Assembly: GCA_041319085.1 (NCBI GenBank)
Contig: CP101033.1
Coordinates: 397,001-461,000, forward strand
Reading direction: 5' to 3'
Origin: Aeromonas veronii
GTDB lineage: Bacteria; Pseudomonadota; Gammaproteobacteria; Enterobacterales; Aeromonadaceae
Length of the DNA stretch: 64,000 bases
A model generated the notes under the pieces. The model saw only the letters and a program-made list of their open reading frames with translations. It did not search any database and was not told the origin of the DNA. Position numbers and translations under genes: made by a program. Shown one piece after another: positions 42,714 to 52,850 of this stretch (positions are counted from its first letter, which is position 1; each line of letters starts with the position of its first letter).

Positions 42714-43949
42714 ATGAACAAGGAACTGTTGAACTGCGAGCGGGTCTGGCTCAACGTGACACCCGCCACCCTGAATGATGAGCTGGCCGACTACGGCCTG
42801 TTGCCGCTCCACGCTATCGGCGTGAAGAACGGCAAGATCCATGCGCTGGTGCCGATGGCTGAGCTGAAGGGGCCGCATCCCGCCCACTGGCAGGATATGC
42901 AGGGCAAGCTGGTCACCCCCGGCCTTATCGATTGCCACACCCATCTCATCTTCGCCGGCAGTCGCGCCGAGGAGTTCGAGCTGCGTCAGCAGGGAGTGCC
43001 CTATACCGAGATCGCCCGTCGGGGCGGTGGCATTATCAGCACGGTGCGCGCCACCCGCGCCGCCAGCGAGGATCAGCTGTTTGAGCTGGCGCTGCCAAGG
43101 GTGAAATCCCTGATCCGCGAAGGGGTCACCACGGTGGAGATCAAGTCTGGCTATGGCCTGACGCTGGCGGACGAGCTCAAGATGCTGCGGGTGGCCCGCC
43201 GACTGGGAGAGGCGTTGCCGATCCGGGTCAAAACCACTCTGTTGGCGGCCCATGCGGTGCCGCCGGAGTATCGCGATGATCCCGACAGCTGGGTCGAGAC
43301 CATCTGTCAGGAGATCATCCCGGCCGCCGCCAAAGCAGGGCTGGCCGATGCGGTGGACGTTTTCTGCGAGCATATCGGTTTTTCGCTGGCCCAGACCGAG
43401 CAGGTCTATCTGGCGGCGGATCAGTACGGCCTGCCGGTGAAGGGGCACATGGATCAGCTATCCAATCTCGGTGGCAGCACCCTCGCCGCCCACTTTGGCG
43501 CCCTCTCGGTGGATCATCTGGAGTATCTGGATCCGGAAGGGATCCTGGCGCTGGCCCACCGTGGCGTGGTCGCCACCCTGCTACCCACTGCCTTCTACTT
43601 CCTCAAAGAGACCAAGTTGCCCCCAGTTGCAGCCCTGCGCAAGGCGGGGGTGGCGATGGCTGTCTCCTCCGACATCAACCCGGGTACGGCGCCCATCGTC
43701 TCGCTGCGGATGGCAATGAACATGGCCTGCACCCTGTTTGGCCTGACGCCGCTGGAGGCGATGGTTGGGGTGACCCGCCACGCCGCCAAAGCGCTTGGCG
43801 AGCAGGCGCACCTTGGCCAGCTCAGGGTGGGGATGGCGGCCGATTTCCTGATCTGGCACTGCGCCCATCCCGCTGAAATTAGCTACATGGTCGGCGTTGA
43901 TCAGCTGGCAGGCCGCATCTTCAACGGCGAGGAGACGCTCCATGGATAA
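42714..43949 (+). CDS. hutI: Imidazolonepropionase HutI
   Basis: A 411-residue amidohydrolase for the third step of histidine breakdown (imidazolone propionate to formiminoglutamate). The metal site HxH is in LIDCHTHLIFAGSRAEEF, with GGGIISTVRATRAAS, VEIKSGYGLTLADELKML, the VKGHMDQLSNLGG His and SSDINPGTAP (Asp) following. The gene starts the hutIGUH operon under HutC control. The last 8 bases overlap hutG. Confidence 0.97.
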   Translation: MNKELLNCERVWLNVTPATLNDELADYGLLPLHAIGVKNGKIHALVPMAELKGPHPAHWQDMQGKLVTPGLIDCHTHLIFAGSRAEEFELRQQGVPYTEIARRGGGIISTVRATRAASEDQLFELALPRVKSLIREGVTTVEIKSGYGLTLADELKMLRVARRLGEALPIRVKTTLLAAHAVPPEYRDDPDSWVETICQEIIPAAAKAGLADAVDVFCEHIGFSLAQTEQVYLAADQYGLPVKGHMDQLSNLGGSTLAAHFGALSVDHLEYLDPEGILALAHRGVVATLLPTAFYFLKETKLPPVAALRKAGVAMAVSSDINPGTAPIVSLRMAMNMACTLFGLTPLEAMVGVTRHAAKALGEQAHLGQLRVGMAADFLIWHCAHPAEISYMVGVDQLAGRIFNGEETLHG

Positions 43950-44904
43950 GTTCAACCCAGTCGACATGTCGCTTTGGCAGGGACGGCAGGATCCGGAAGA
44001 TGGTGAACTGGCACTGCGCTGGCACGACAAAGTTCTGCCTTGGCAAGAGGAGCAGCCCTGGGCCGCCGGGGCACAAGAGGCTGCCGGGGTGGTATTGCTA
44101 GGTTTTGCCTGTGATGAAGGGGTACGCCGCAACAAGGGGCGTGTCGGCGCCGCCGGTGCGCCGCAAGCGGTGCGCAAGCTGCTGGCCAACACCGCCTGGC
44201 ACCTGAATCGCCCCGTCTACGATGGCGGGGATGTGAGCTGCCCCGATGGCGATCTCGACGCCGCCCACGGCCGTCTGGCCGAGCGGGTCGCCGCGGCGCT
44301 CGCTCTGGGCCACTTCCCGCTGGTGCTGGGGGGCGGCCACGAGGTGGCCTTCGGCAGCTGGAGCGGCCTTAACCTGCATCTGGCGGGTCAGGGGCGGGTC
44401 GGGATTATCAATTTCGATGCCCACTTCGACCTGCGGATGAAGCTGGAACTGGCGAGCTCCGGCACCCCCTTCTTCCAGATCGCCGAGCAGTGTGCCGCTC
44501 AGGGTACGCCATTTCACTACGCCTGCCTCGGGGTGGCCGAGACCGCCAATACCCAAGCCCTGTTTGCCCGTGCCAAGGCGCTGGGAGTCTGGCATGTGCT
44601 GGACGAGGCGATGACTCAGACCGAGTTGCCCGCCTTGCTAAGCGGGCTGGACGCCTTTATCGCCCACTGCGATCACCTCTATCTCACCATCGATCTCGAC
44701 GTGCTGCCGGCGGCCGTGATGCCGGGGGTAAGCGCGCCCGCCGCCCGCGGCGTGGAGCTGGCGGTCATCGAACCGCTGATCGCCCATATCCGGGCCAGCG
44801 ACAAGCTCAGGCTTGCCGATCTGGCCGAGTACAACCCGATGCTGGATCAGGACAACCGCAGTGCCCGCGTGGCCGCGCGGCTGGTTCATCTGTTGATCCG
44901 TTAA
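43942..44904 (+). CDS. hutG: Formimidoylglutamase HutG
   Basis: A 320-residue member of the arginase/agmatinase family that hydrolyses formiminoglutamate to glutamate and formamide. Manganese ligands appear in [14 protein letters not shown] (His), [12 protein letters not shown] (Asp/His/Asp) and [18 protein letters not shown] (Asp/Asp). The start overlaps hutI by 8 bases, indicating translational coupling. It defines the four-step Hut pathway variant ending in formamide. Confidence 0.96.
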   Translation: MDKFNPVDMSLWQGRQDPEDGELALRWHDKVLPWQEEQPWAAGAQEAAGVVLLGFACDEGVRRNKGRVGAAGAPQAVRKLLANTAWHLNRPVYDGGDVSCPDGDLDAAHGRLAERVAAALALGHFPLVLGGGHEVAFGSWSGLNLHLAGQGRVGIINFDAHFDLRMKLELASSGTPFFQIAEQCAAQGTPFHYACLGVAETANTQALFARAKALGVWHVLDEAMTQTELPALLSGLDAFIAHCDHLYLTIDLDVLPAAVMPGVSAPAARGVELAVIEPLIAHIRASDKLRLADLAEYNPMLDQDNRSARVAARLVHLLIR

Positions 44905-44957
44905 CCCTTTGGCCGCACGTCGCCAAAGGCACCCTATTGATACAACAAGGAGTGTGT

Positions 44958-46667
44958 ATGTCTGTGCAACAGCAGGATCCCCGTCATGATCCTAACCGCG
45001 TGATCCGTGCCCCGCGCGGTACCGAGCTGACCGCCAAGAGCTGGCTCACCGAGGCGCCGCTGCGGATGCTGATGAACAACCTGGATCCCGAGGTGGCTGA
45101 GCATCCCCAGTCGCTGGTGGTCTATGGCGGGATTGGCCGTGCCGCCCGCAACTGGGCCTGCTTCGACAAGATCGTCGAGGTGCTGACCCGGCTCGAGGAA
45201 GACGAGACCCTGCTGGTGCAATCCGGCAAGCCGGTCGGGGTGTTCCAGACCCACAAGGATGCACCGCGAGTGCTGATCGCCAACTCCAATCTGGTGCCCC
45301 ACTGGGCCAACTGGGAGCACTTCAACGAGCTCGATAAGAAGGGCCTGATGATGTACGGCCAGATGACGGCGGGCTCCTGGATCTACATTGGCACCCAGGG
45401 GATAGTGCAGGGCACCTACGAAACCTTCTTCGCGGTGGCCAACCAGCACTTCAACGGCTCGCCTGCGGGCCGCTGGATCCTCACCGGTGGGCTCGGTGGC
45501 ATGGGGGGTGCCCAGCCGCTGGCCGCCACCATGGCCGGCTTCTCGATGATCGCCGTCGAGTGCGACGAGACCCGCATCGATTTTCGCCTCAAGACCCGCT
45601 ATGTGGACAAGAAGGCCCACAGCCTGGATGAGGCGCTGGCCATGATCGAAGAGGCCAAGCAGAGCGGCACCGCCATCTCAGTCGGCCTGCTCGGCAACGC
45701 CGCCGATGTGTTCGCCGAGCTAGTGGCCCGTGGCATCACCCCGGACGTGGTCACCGACCAGACCTCCGCCCACGACCCGGTGCACGGCTACCTGCCGCAG
45801 GGGTGGAGCGTGACCCAGTGGCGCGAGCTGCAACAAAGCGCCCCGCAGGAGGTGAATCTGGCCGCCCGCCGCTCCATGGCCCGTCAGGTGGAGGCGATGC
45901 TGACCCTGCAAGCCCGTGGCGCCGCCACCCTGGATTACGGCAACAACATCCGTCAGATGGCGCTGGAGGAGGGGGTGAAAAACGCCTTCGACTTCCCCGG
46001 CTTCGTCCCGGCCTACATTCGCCCGCTGTTCTGCGAGGGAATTGGCCCGTTCCGCTGGGTAGCACTCTCCGGCGATCCGGAAGATATCTACAAGACCGAT
46101 CAGAAGGTGAAAGAGCTGATCCCCGACGATCCTCACCTGCACAACTGGCTCGACATGGCCCGCGAGCGCATCGCGTTTCAGGGGCTGCCGGCTCGGATCT
46201 GCTGGGTCGGGGTCAAGGATCGGGTACGGCTCGGTCTGGCCTTCAACGAGATGGTGAAAAACGGTGAGCTGAAAGCGCCCATCGTGATTGGCCGCGACCA
46301 TCTGGATTCCGGTTCGGTGGCGAGCCCGAACCGCGAGACCGAGTCGATGATGGATGGCTCCGATGCCGTCTCCGACTGGCCGCTGCTCAACGCCCTGCTC
46401 AACACCGCCGGCGGCGCGACCTGGGTCTCCCTGCACCACGGCGGCGGGGTCGGCATGGGCTTCTCCCAGCACTCTGGCGTGGTGATCGTCTGTGACGGCT
46501 CTGATGATGCGGCCCGCCGCGTCGGTCGGGTACTTCGCAACGATCCGGCCACTGGCGTGATGCGTCACGCCGATGCTGGCTACGAGATTGCCATCAACTG
46601 CGCCCACGAGGCGAAACTGGATCTGCCGATGATTGACGGCGCCAACGGTGTCAAAGGAAAGGTGTAA
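44958..46667 (+). CDS. hutU: Urocanate hydratase HutU
   Basis: About 569 residues, the usual length for urocanase, which uses tightly bound NAD+ to hydrate urocanate. The NAD-binding region is [20 protein letters not shown], and the C-terminal active-site segment is [20 protein letters not shown], with the conserved Cys. [17 protein letters not shown] is typical. AAGGAG lies six bases before the ATG at 44958. hutH follows after 4 bases. Confidence 0.98.
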   Translation: MSVQQQDPRHDPNRVIRAPRGTELTAKSWLTEAPLRMLMNNLDPEVAEHPQSLVVYGGIGRAARNWACFDKIVEVLTRLEEDETLLVQSGKPVGVFQTHKDAPRVLIANSNLVPHWANWEHFNELDKKGLMMYGQMTAGSWIYIGTQGIVQGTYETFFAVANQHFNGSPAGRWILTGGLGGMGGAQPLAATMAGFSMIAVECDETRIDFRLKTRYVDKKAHSLDEALAMIEEAKQSGTAISVGLLGNAADVFAELVARGITPDVVTDQTSAHDPVHGYLPQGWSVTQWRELQQSAPQEVNLAARRSMARQVEAMLTLQARGAATLDYGNNIRQMALEEGVKNAFDFPGFVPAYIRPLFCEGIGPFRWVALSGDPEDIYKTDQKVKELIPDDPHLHNWLDMARERIAFQGLPARICWVGVKDRVRLGLAFNEMVKNGELKAPIVIGRDHLDSGSVASPNRETESMMDGSDAVSDWPLLNALLNTAGGATWVSLHHGGGVGMGFSQHSGVVIVCDGSDDAARRVGRVLRNDPATGVMRHADAGYEIAINCAHEAKLDLPMIDGANGVKGKV

Positions 46668-46671
46668 CACC

Positions 46672-48204
46672 ATGTTTGAATTGACTATTACTCCGGGCGA
46701 GCTGGATCTTGCCACCCTGCGCCGCGTCAGCCGCGAGCCGGTACATATTTCACTGGATCCGGCCGCGCTGCCGGGGATCCACGCTTCCGCTGCCGTAGTC
46801 ACCAAGGTGATCGAGCAGAACCGGGTGGTGTACGGCATCAACACCGGCTTTGGCCTGTTGGCCAACACCCGTATTCCGGTGGAGCAGCTTGACGAGCTGC
46901 AGCGATCCATCGTGCTCTCCCACGCTGCGGGCATCGGCACCTATATGGATGACGCCACCGTGCGGCTGATGATGGTGCTCAAGCTCAACTCGCTGGCGCG
47001 CGGCTTCTCCGGCATCCGCTTGACGGTGTTGGAGGCGCTGATGCGGCTCATCAACGCCGAAGTCTATCCGGTAGTACCGAAGAAGGGATCTGTCGGTGCC
47101 TCCGGCGATCTGGCGCCCCTGGCCCATATGAGCTGCCTGCTGATAGGTGAAGGCAAGGCTCGCCACAAGGGCGAGCTGATCGACGCAGCTACTGCGCTGA
47201 AAATTGCCGGGCTCGAGCCTATCGCGCTGTGGCCCAAAGAAGGATTGGCGCTGCTCAACGGCACCCAGGCCAGCACCGCCTTTGCGCTGGAAGGGCTGTT
47301 CCACGCCGAGGATCTGTTTGCCGGTGCCATCACCATCGGTGCCATGAGCGTGGAGGCCGCCCTTGGCAGCCGCCGTCCGTTCGATGCCCGCATCCACGCG
47401 GTGCGCGGTCAGCGTGGCCAGATTGATGCGGCCGCCTGCTATCGCCACCTGCTGGTGGATGGCAGCGAGATCGGCATGTCCCATCACAACTGCGAGAAGG
47501 TGCAGGATCCCTACTCATTGCGCTGCCAGCCGCAGGTGATGGGGGCTTGCCTGACCCAGATCCGTCAGGCCGCCGAGGTGTTGGTGTGCGAAGCCAACGC
47601 GGTCTCCGACAACCCGCTGGTGTTTGCCGATGATGAGGAGATCCTCTCCGGTGGCAACTTCCACGCCGAGCCGGTCGCCTTTGCCGCCGACAATCTGGCG
47701 CTGGCCATCGCCGAAATCGGCTCGCTCTCCGAGCGGCGGATGGCGCTGCTGATCGACTCGCGCATGTCCGGTCTGCCGGCGTTTCTGGTCAACAACGGCG
47801 GGGTGAATTCGGGCTTCATGATCGCACAGGTCACCTCGGCGGCGCTCGCCTCCGAGAACAAGACGCTGGCTCATCCCGCCTCGGTGGATAGTCTGCCCAC
47901 TTCCGCCAATCAGGAGGATCACGTCTCCATGGCCACCTTCGCCGGGCGTCGATTGGCGGACATGGCGGAGAACACCCGCGGCATTCTGGCGGTGGAACTG
48001 CTGGCGGCAGCACAGGGTCTGGACTTCCGTGCGCCCCTGCGCACTACCGAGCTGATCGAGCAGGCCAAGGGACGCCTGCGGGCAGAGGTGAGCTTCTACG
48101 ACAAGGACAGGTACTTCGCGCCGGATATCGAAGCTGCCGCCGCCCTGCTGGGGCGTGCCAGTTACAACGATCTGATCCCGGCCGGGGTGCTGCCCAGCCT
48201 GTAA
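46672..48204 (+). CDS. hutH: Histidine ammonia-lyase HutH
   Basis: A 510-residue lyase that deaminates histidine to urocanate, the first step of the pathway. The self-forming MIO cofactor motif Ala-Ser-Gly is in [29 protein letters not shown] and SADNPLVF-like AVSDNPLVF supply conserved active-site residues. It is the last gene of hutIGUH. An inverted repeat CCCTTCTCCC/GGGAGAAGGG and then a terminator follow. Confidence 0.98.
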   Translation: MFELTITPGELDLATLRRVSREPVHISLDPAALPGIHASAAVVTKVIEQNRVVYGINTGFGLLANTRIPVEQLDELQRSIVLSHAAGIGTYMDDATVRLMMVLKLNSLARGFSGIRLTVLEALMRLINAEVYPVVPKKGSVGASGDLAPLAHMSCLLIGEGKARHKGELIDAATALKIAGLEPIALWPKEGLALLNGTQASTAFALEGLFHAEDLFAGAITIGAMSVEAALGSRRPFDARIHAVRGQRGQIDAAACYRHLLVDGSEIGMSHHNCEKVQDPYSLRCQPQVMGACLTQIRQAAEVLVCEANAVSDNPLVFADDEEILSGGNFHAEPVAFAADNLALAIAEIGSLSERRMALLIDSRMSGLPAFLVNNGGVNSGFMIAQVTSAALASENKTLAHPASVDSLPTSANQEDHVSMATFAGRRLADMAENTRGILAVELLAAAQGLDFRAPLRTTELIEQAKGRLRAEVSFYDKDRYFAPDIEAAAALLGRASYNDLIPAGVLPSL

Positions 48205-48297
48205 GCCTTGGTCCCCCTTCTCCCCAGGCGGGAGAAGGGTAGGGGATGAGAGGGAAGCCGCTTCACTGTCGCCGGTGAGATCCGGGAGCAGATAATA

Positions 48298-48323
48298 AAA
48301 GACCGCCCCATCGGGCGGTCTTT
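48298..48323. terminator. Bidirectional terminator after hutH
   Basis: Perfect stem AAAGACCGCCC/GGGCGGTCTTT with a CATC loop. Confidence 0.9.
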
Positions 48324-48349
48324 GCGTTGCTGACGTTGGTTGAACGCGG

Positions 48350-48597
48350 TTATTCATGCTCGAACATCAGGAACAGATAGACCACGAACAACACCAGAGG
48401 GGTCGCACCATGGAGCACATTGGTACGGCCGCTGCTCAAGGTCACTTTACCGACCATCAAGGTCGTGACCAGCAGCACCATATCGGCAGGGTCGAGGCCG
48501 AGGGCAACTCCTGACCCAGCATAGAACCGATAAAGAAAAAGAGCAGGGTCAGCAGGCCGACGGGCAGGGCAATCTCTGGCAGGATAACTGTTTTTAT
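48350..48597 (-). pseudogene. C-terminal remnant of a ChaA-like Ca2+/H+ antiporter
   Basis: On the minus strand, PEIALPVGLLTLLFFFIGSM LGQE, then (after a frame change near 48505) ALGLDPADMVLLVTTLM and SSGRTNVLHGATPLVLF end in a TAA at 48350. SSGRTNVLxGAxxLxLF and the preceding helix match the last 75 residues of E. coli ChaA. The first three-quarters of the gene are absent and the remaining part is frameshifted, so this is a decayed fragment. Confidence 0.75.
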
Positions 48598-48701
48598 AGG
48601 CACAGGTTCTCTGTTGGGGGGTCTCAACGACCGGATGAGATAAACAGGCTGCACCGTGCTCGGTTGCGCGATAACCGGCTGCTTATGATAAGGGTTGTTA
48701 T

Positions 48702-48835
48702 CCCGCTCGGGGCAGATCATTTTGTTGTCGAATGTAAATAAGGCATTGAGCAGGCTGGGCCGATTTCATCAGCCTGATAATGCCGAGCTGCTTACCAAGC
48801 CGTTTCGCGGCCAGCTCCTGCAATATCTGCGCTAG
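48702..48835 (+). pseudogene. Possible tail of a response-regulator receiver domain
   Basis: A frame without a start reads QIILLSNVNKALSRLG, then NAELLTKPFRGQLLQYLR and a TAG. LLTKPF followed by LLxYLR is the usual beta5-alpha5 end of a receiver domain in hybrid kinases, and IILLS fits beta4. Stop codons lie just upstream, so only about 40 residues remain. Weak on sequence alone; its place beside another gene remnant supports decay. Confidence 0.4.
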
Positions 48836-50358
48836 CTGGTCTTCTGGTATTGCTGCTGCCACTCCTGTTGCCAGCGGGGCAGCATCTTCAGCGACATGGG
48901 CTTGCCGAAGAAGTAGCCCTGGATCAGATAGACGCCGTGCTGGCTCAGATAGTCGACTTGCAGCTGACTCTCGACCCCTTCGGCGATCATCTCCATGCCC
49001 GACTCCCGACCAAAGACGATGATGGCATCCAGCACGCTGCGCTTGAGGTCGTTGGTACCGATGGTATCGACGAACATCTTGTCGATCTTGATCTGGCGGA
49101 TCCCCAGGCTCTGCAGGTAGGCAAAGCCGCCGTAGCCGGTACCGAAATCATCCAGCTTGAAGTGATAACCCATCTGTTGCAGCAGGGTGATCTCCTCGGT
49201 GGCGGCCTTGATGTCGAGGATCGGCTTGCGCTCGGTCAGCTCGAAGGTGAGCCGGGCCGGTGAGGGGTTGTTGCTGTGAGCGAGCAGGGTGCGCAGCATA
49301 GGTTGCTCGATATGGGCCGCCACCAGATTGACGCTGACCCATTGCTCCGGTGCCAGCAGTGGCAGGTCGCCGATCACTTGCTCCAGCAACTGTTCGGTCA
49401 TCGGCAGGATCAGTCCCTGTTCCTCTGCATACTCGATAAAGGTGCCCGGGGGGATCAGCTCGTTGCCCCGCTGCCAGCGCAGCAGCGCCTCGAATCCCAC
49501 CACTTGGTGGGTACGGGCATCCACTATCGGCTGGTAGAGGGGAATAAATTCCCTGCGTATCAACCCTGTCTGCAGCAGCCCCTTGAGGGAGCGCCGGTAG
49601 CTGCGCAGCAGCCAGTAGGTGATGCTTAACAGGGTGCCGAGCACGATACCGAACCAGAGACCGTAGTGATTGAGCTGGTCATGGGCATATTGCTCCAGCG
49701 CGTTGCCCGCCCAGACCGTCTGTCTGGTGAGTTCATTCGGATCGTAGAAACTCAGGCTGCGATTGTTCTCTTCCTGTTTGATGGCTTTGTCGCCACGGGG
49801 AAAGTGGACTGTGGTTACATCGGAGTCCTGCCGGCTGAACTCCAGATAGAAGCAGTTGGAACAGGAGTGTTGCAGCAGGTTGTGGCTCCAGCTGTTATCC
49901 AGCACCCAGTAGGCGCGGTTGCCGCCGGATTGGTAATAGACCACCAGCTCCTGCTCGGTATTGAATTGGGCCACAGTAGCAGTGATTCCGAGTTTACCGA
50001 ATTTCTGCCCGCTGTCTTGGAGGTCCTTGAGTAGCGGGATCCCCATGCCCAGGCTAGAGCAGCTGTCACCGGGGGCGAGTTCCAGCCCCTGCAGGCGGAT
50101 ATGATTGCTATAAAAACGCGGATCGCGCAGCAGCAGCATGTCCTTGGCGCCACAGGTGAACTCAAATTGTGCCAGTTGCTGGCTGATGGCGGCATCCAGC
50201 TCCCGGTGGCGTTCTGCCATGGCATCCTTGAGCTCAGCGACCTTCTCTTCCAGCAGGTGTAATGCCATCGGTTTGGCAAACCACAGGCCGAGAAACTGGC
50301 TGCCCACGATAGGCAGGACGAACAGCAACAGAGAGAGCCAGACGGGTGATTTACGCAA
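48832..50358 (-). CDS. CSS-motif EAL-domain c-di-GMP phosphodiesterase
   Basis: A 508-residue membrane protein. Two hydrophobic segments (near residues 8-28 and 235-255) flank a periplasmic CSS-motif domain (PGDSCSSLGMG), a redox-sensing fold known from Pdc-type enzymes. The EAL domain begins FIPLYQPIVDARTHQVVGFE and retains the catalytic residues: EALLRW, VSVNLVA, LTFELTER, KLDDFGTGY, IKIDKMF, AEGVES and QGYFFGKP. It should therefore be active. Divergent from csrD, with about 500 bases between them. Confidence 0.92.
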   Translation of the reverse strand: MRKSPVWLSLLLFVLPIVGSQFLGLWFAKPMALHLLEEKVAELKDAMAERHRELDAAISQQLAQFEFTCGAKDMLLLRDPRFYSNHIRLQGLELAPGDSCSSLGMGIPLLKDLQDSGQKFGKLGITATVAQFNTEQELVVYYQSGGNRAYWVLDNSWSHNLLQHSCSNCFYLEFSRQDSDVTTVHFPRGDKAIKQEENNRSLSFYDPNELTRQTVWAGNALEQYAHDQLNHYGLWFGIVLGTLLSITYWLLRSYRRSLKGLLQTGLIRREFIPLYQPIVDARTHQVVGFEALLRWQRGNELIPPGTFIEYAEEQGLILPMTEQLLEQVIGDLPLLAPEQWVSVNLVAAHIEQPMLRTLLAHSNNPSPARLTFELTERKPILDIKAATEEITLLQQMGYHFKLDDFGTGYGGFAYLQSLGIRQIKIDKMFVDTIGTNDLKRSVLDAIIVFGRESGMEMIAEGVESQLQVDYLSQHGVYLIQGYFFGKPMSLKMLPRWQQEWQQQYQKTS

Positions 50359-50574
50359 AGCAAGTACCTGCCAGTTTCATGAGACACAAATGGGCTAAGC
50401 CATCATAGAGCATTAGTGCAATCAATTTGAGTCAGACTCGTCACACTTGTTGATTGATTTTTTAACCACATGATTTTAAATGTTTTTATTATTAACTTTG
50501 GCGAGATTCAATCGCTAACCTGTCATAAGTGACAATTGCTCAGCTTATCCGAACTGCATTAGAGTAGCTCTGCG

Positions 50575-50690
50575 GTTTGACTCACCGTGTGTTCAATACT
50601 CCTGTATCTGTTTTTTGTCAGTAGCACAGAGTGTTAGTTTTGATATGAGTGTTCCTTTTGGTCCCCTTTGAGGGACCATTTTTCTGTCTG
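50575..50690 (+). ncRNA. Candidate small RNA between the EAL gene and csrD
   Basis: The 504-base gap between the divergent genes contains an intrinsic terminator GGTCCC-CTTTGA-GGGACC then ATTTTTC (50660-50684), preceded by U-rich sequence as in Hfq-binding RNAs. TTGCTC/TAGAGT, 18 bases apart, would start an RNA near 50575. The rest of the gap is AT-rich promoter-like DNA. No family recognised. An attenuator in a long csrD leader is the alternative. Confidence 0.4.
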
Positions 50691-50862
50691 TCATCCCGCC
50701 CTTTCCCGCGTCCGTTGCCCGTCATCCTTGGTATTCTCGCGCTGCTTTGGGTTATGCTTGCCCGCTTAAATTGCAGAAGCGGGATCTTCATCCATAGCTG
50801 TGGCCCGATCGCCGCTGCTACCATGAGGCGACATGGATGATGCTGGGCATACGGAAAGGCGC

Positions 50863-52791
50863 ATGAAACTCACAACACAGCTTGTCTCATTTATCACCCT
50901 ATGCGTGATTGCCGCCATGGCAACCGTGCTGATTGGCGGGGTGTTCAGCTTTCGCGAGCTGGGCATGGAGTTGCAGCAAAAGAAGGTCGATGCGCTGGTC
51001 GAAGTGATCGACAAGCAGCTCGATGTCGCCCACGACATGGAGGATATGAGCCACTGGCTGCCCACCTTGCTGCGGGCGTCCCATGTGGTGGAGCTGGAGG
51101 TGCGCCAGAATAACCAGCGGGTCTACTGGTTCCGCGATGTGCGCAATCCGGTCGACGAACAGCTGCTGCTGCCATATAGCCACCCTTTGCCCCATCAGGC
51201 CGGCATGCAGGCCAACTTCAAACTGGAGCGTCCCTTCAAAGAGGCGGAATACTCCATCAAGGCGATGTCCGGTATTTCGTTCGGCGTCTTTATCGTAGTG
51301 TTCGGCCTCTGGTACTCCATCCGCTGGCTGCGCCAGCAGTTGCGCGGGGCTGAGCTGCTGGGCATTCGCGCCCAGCTGATCCTCGATGACAAACTCTCCA
51401 AGCTGAGTCATGACACTGCCGAAGAGTGGCCGGTGGCCGCCAGTCAGGCCCTCGATCACCTGCTCGCCGAGCTGGCCGATGCCCGCAAGGAGCGTAGCCG
51501 TTTCGACAACTTCATTCGCAGCAACGCCTTCGTCGACAAGATGACCGGCATCGGCAACCGGCTGTTTTTCGACAACCGGCTGGAGAGCGCCATCATGGAG
51601 GCAAGCGTGATGAGCGGCGGCGTGCTGCTGATCGATCTCGCCTGTCTGGAAGAGCTGGAGGCCGATCAGTTCGAGCTGCAGGGACACGATTTGCTGATGG
51701 AGGCGAGCGCCACCATCGGTGCCTTCGTGCGCAAACATAACGGCGCTCTGCAGGCCCGCTACGCCGGCCAGGTCTTTGCGGTGCTGCTGCCTAATATGTC
51801 AGAGAGTGAGATGGTGGATGGCGCCAGTCAGTTGCTCAAGAGCCTGCAACGGCTGCATTGGCCGCAGGAGGTCAACCCCGAGACGGCGGTCTATCTAGGC
51901 GCCGTCTGCTATCAGGCAGAAGACAGCCTGCTCAAGGTGCAGGAGGAGGCGGAGCTGGCCCTCAAGAGCGCCCGTCTGCAGGGCCATAACGGTTGGTTCC
52001 TCTACGAGAAGCAGCTGGATGAGGAGCAGAGCAGCAAGGGTACGGTACGCTGGCGCACCCTGATCAGTCGCCGGCTCGAAGAGCACAGCATCGATTTTTA
52101 CACCCAACCGATCCAGCAGGATCGGGGACAGGTGGTGTTGCAGCAGGAGCTGCTCACCTACCTTCACGATGAACAGGGACGGGCCTTGCAGGCGGGGATC
52201 TTCATGCCGATGGCGGAGAAGGTGGGCTTGTTGTTGCAACTGGATCGGCTGGTGGCGGAGCAGACCCTTGCCCTGCTGCGCCAGCGATCCGAGCAGAGCT
52301 GCCCCATCAGTTTAACCCTCAGTGCCCAGAACCTGCTCAACCGCGAGTTCCAGCGCTGGCTCTTCTTCGCCCTGTTCCAGCTGCCGCGCAGCACCAACGA
52401 GCGGCTGATCCTGCAACTCTCCGAATCTCAGGTGACCCGCCACTTCGAGGCGCTCAAGCGACCGCTGCGCTCCCTGCGGATGCTGGGCTGCCAGCTGGCC
52501 ATCGATCATGCCGGTCAGGATGTGGTGAGTACCCAGTACATCAAGGAGTTCGAGATCAATTTCCTCAAGCTGCACCCCAGTCTGGTACGGGAGATCCACG
52601 CCCGTCAGGTCAACCAGATGGCGGTGCGCAGTCTGGTGGGGGGCTGCGCCAATACCCGCACCCGGGTGCTGGCGGTGGGAGTGGAGAGCGGCGATGAGTG
52701 GAAGATGCTGCGCCACCTCGGGGTGCATGCCGGGCAGGGGCCCTGGTTTGCCGAGCCCCAGCGGCTGGAGCTGGCACCGGTTGGCGATTGA
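50863..52791 (+). CDS. csrD: CsrD/MshH, degenerate GGDEF-EAL regulator of Csr RNA decay
   Basis: About 642 residues, close to E. coli CsrD (646). Two membrane helices flank a periplasmic domain. A HAMP-like linker leads to a degenerate GGDEF domain (DKMTGIGNRLFFDNRLESAI, no intact GGDEF) and a degenerate EAL domain lacking EAL and DDFG. Segments VRWRTLI, FLKLHPSLVREIHARQVNQM and GVHAGQGPWFAEP match CsrD closely. CsrD promotes RNase E decay of CsrB/CsrC. In Vibrio the orthologue is MshH at the head of the msh cluster. Confidence 0.92.
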   Translation: MKLTTQLVSFITLCVIAAMATVLIGGVFSFRELGMELQQKKVDALVEVIDKQLDVAHDMEDMSHWLPTLLRASHVVELEVRQNNQRVYWFRDVRNPVDEQLLLPYSHPLPHQAGMQANFKLERPFKEAEYSIKAMSGISFGVFIVVFGLWYSIRWLRQQLRGAELLGIRAQLILDDKLSKLSHDTAEEWPVAASQALDHLLAELADARKERSRFDNFIRSNAFVDKMTGIGNRLFFDNRLESAIMEASVMSGGVLLIDLACLEELEADQFELQGHDLLMEASATIGAFVRKHNGALQARYAGQVFAVLLPNMSESEMVDGASQLLKSLQRLHWPQEVNPETAVYLGAVCYQAEDSLLKVQEEAELALKSARLQGHNGWFLYEKQLDEEQSSKGTVRWRTLISRRLEEHSIDFYTQPIQQDRGQVVLQQELLTYLHDEQGRALQAGIFMPMAEKVGLLLQLDRLVAEQTLALLRQRSEQSCPISLTLSAQNLLNREFQRWLFFALFQLPRSTNERLILQLSESQVTRHFEALKRPLRSLRMLGCQLAIDHAGQDVVSTQYIKEFEINFLKLHPSLVREIHARQVNQMAVRSLVGGCANTRTRVLAVGVESGDEWKMLRHLGVHAGQGPWFAEPQRLELAPVGD

Positions 52792-52800
52792 GGTCAACAG

Positions 52801-52826
52801 AGAGGGTCGCCTTGGGGCGACCCTCT
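52801..52826. terminator. Bidirectional terminator after csrD
   Basis: Perfect stem AGAGGGTCGCC/GGCGACCCTCT with a TTGG loop, between convergent csrD and the PLP-enzyme gene. The T tract is weak. Confidence 0.75.
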
Positions 52827-52850
52827 CACATTTACGGTTACCGTCAGGGC

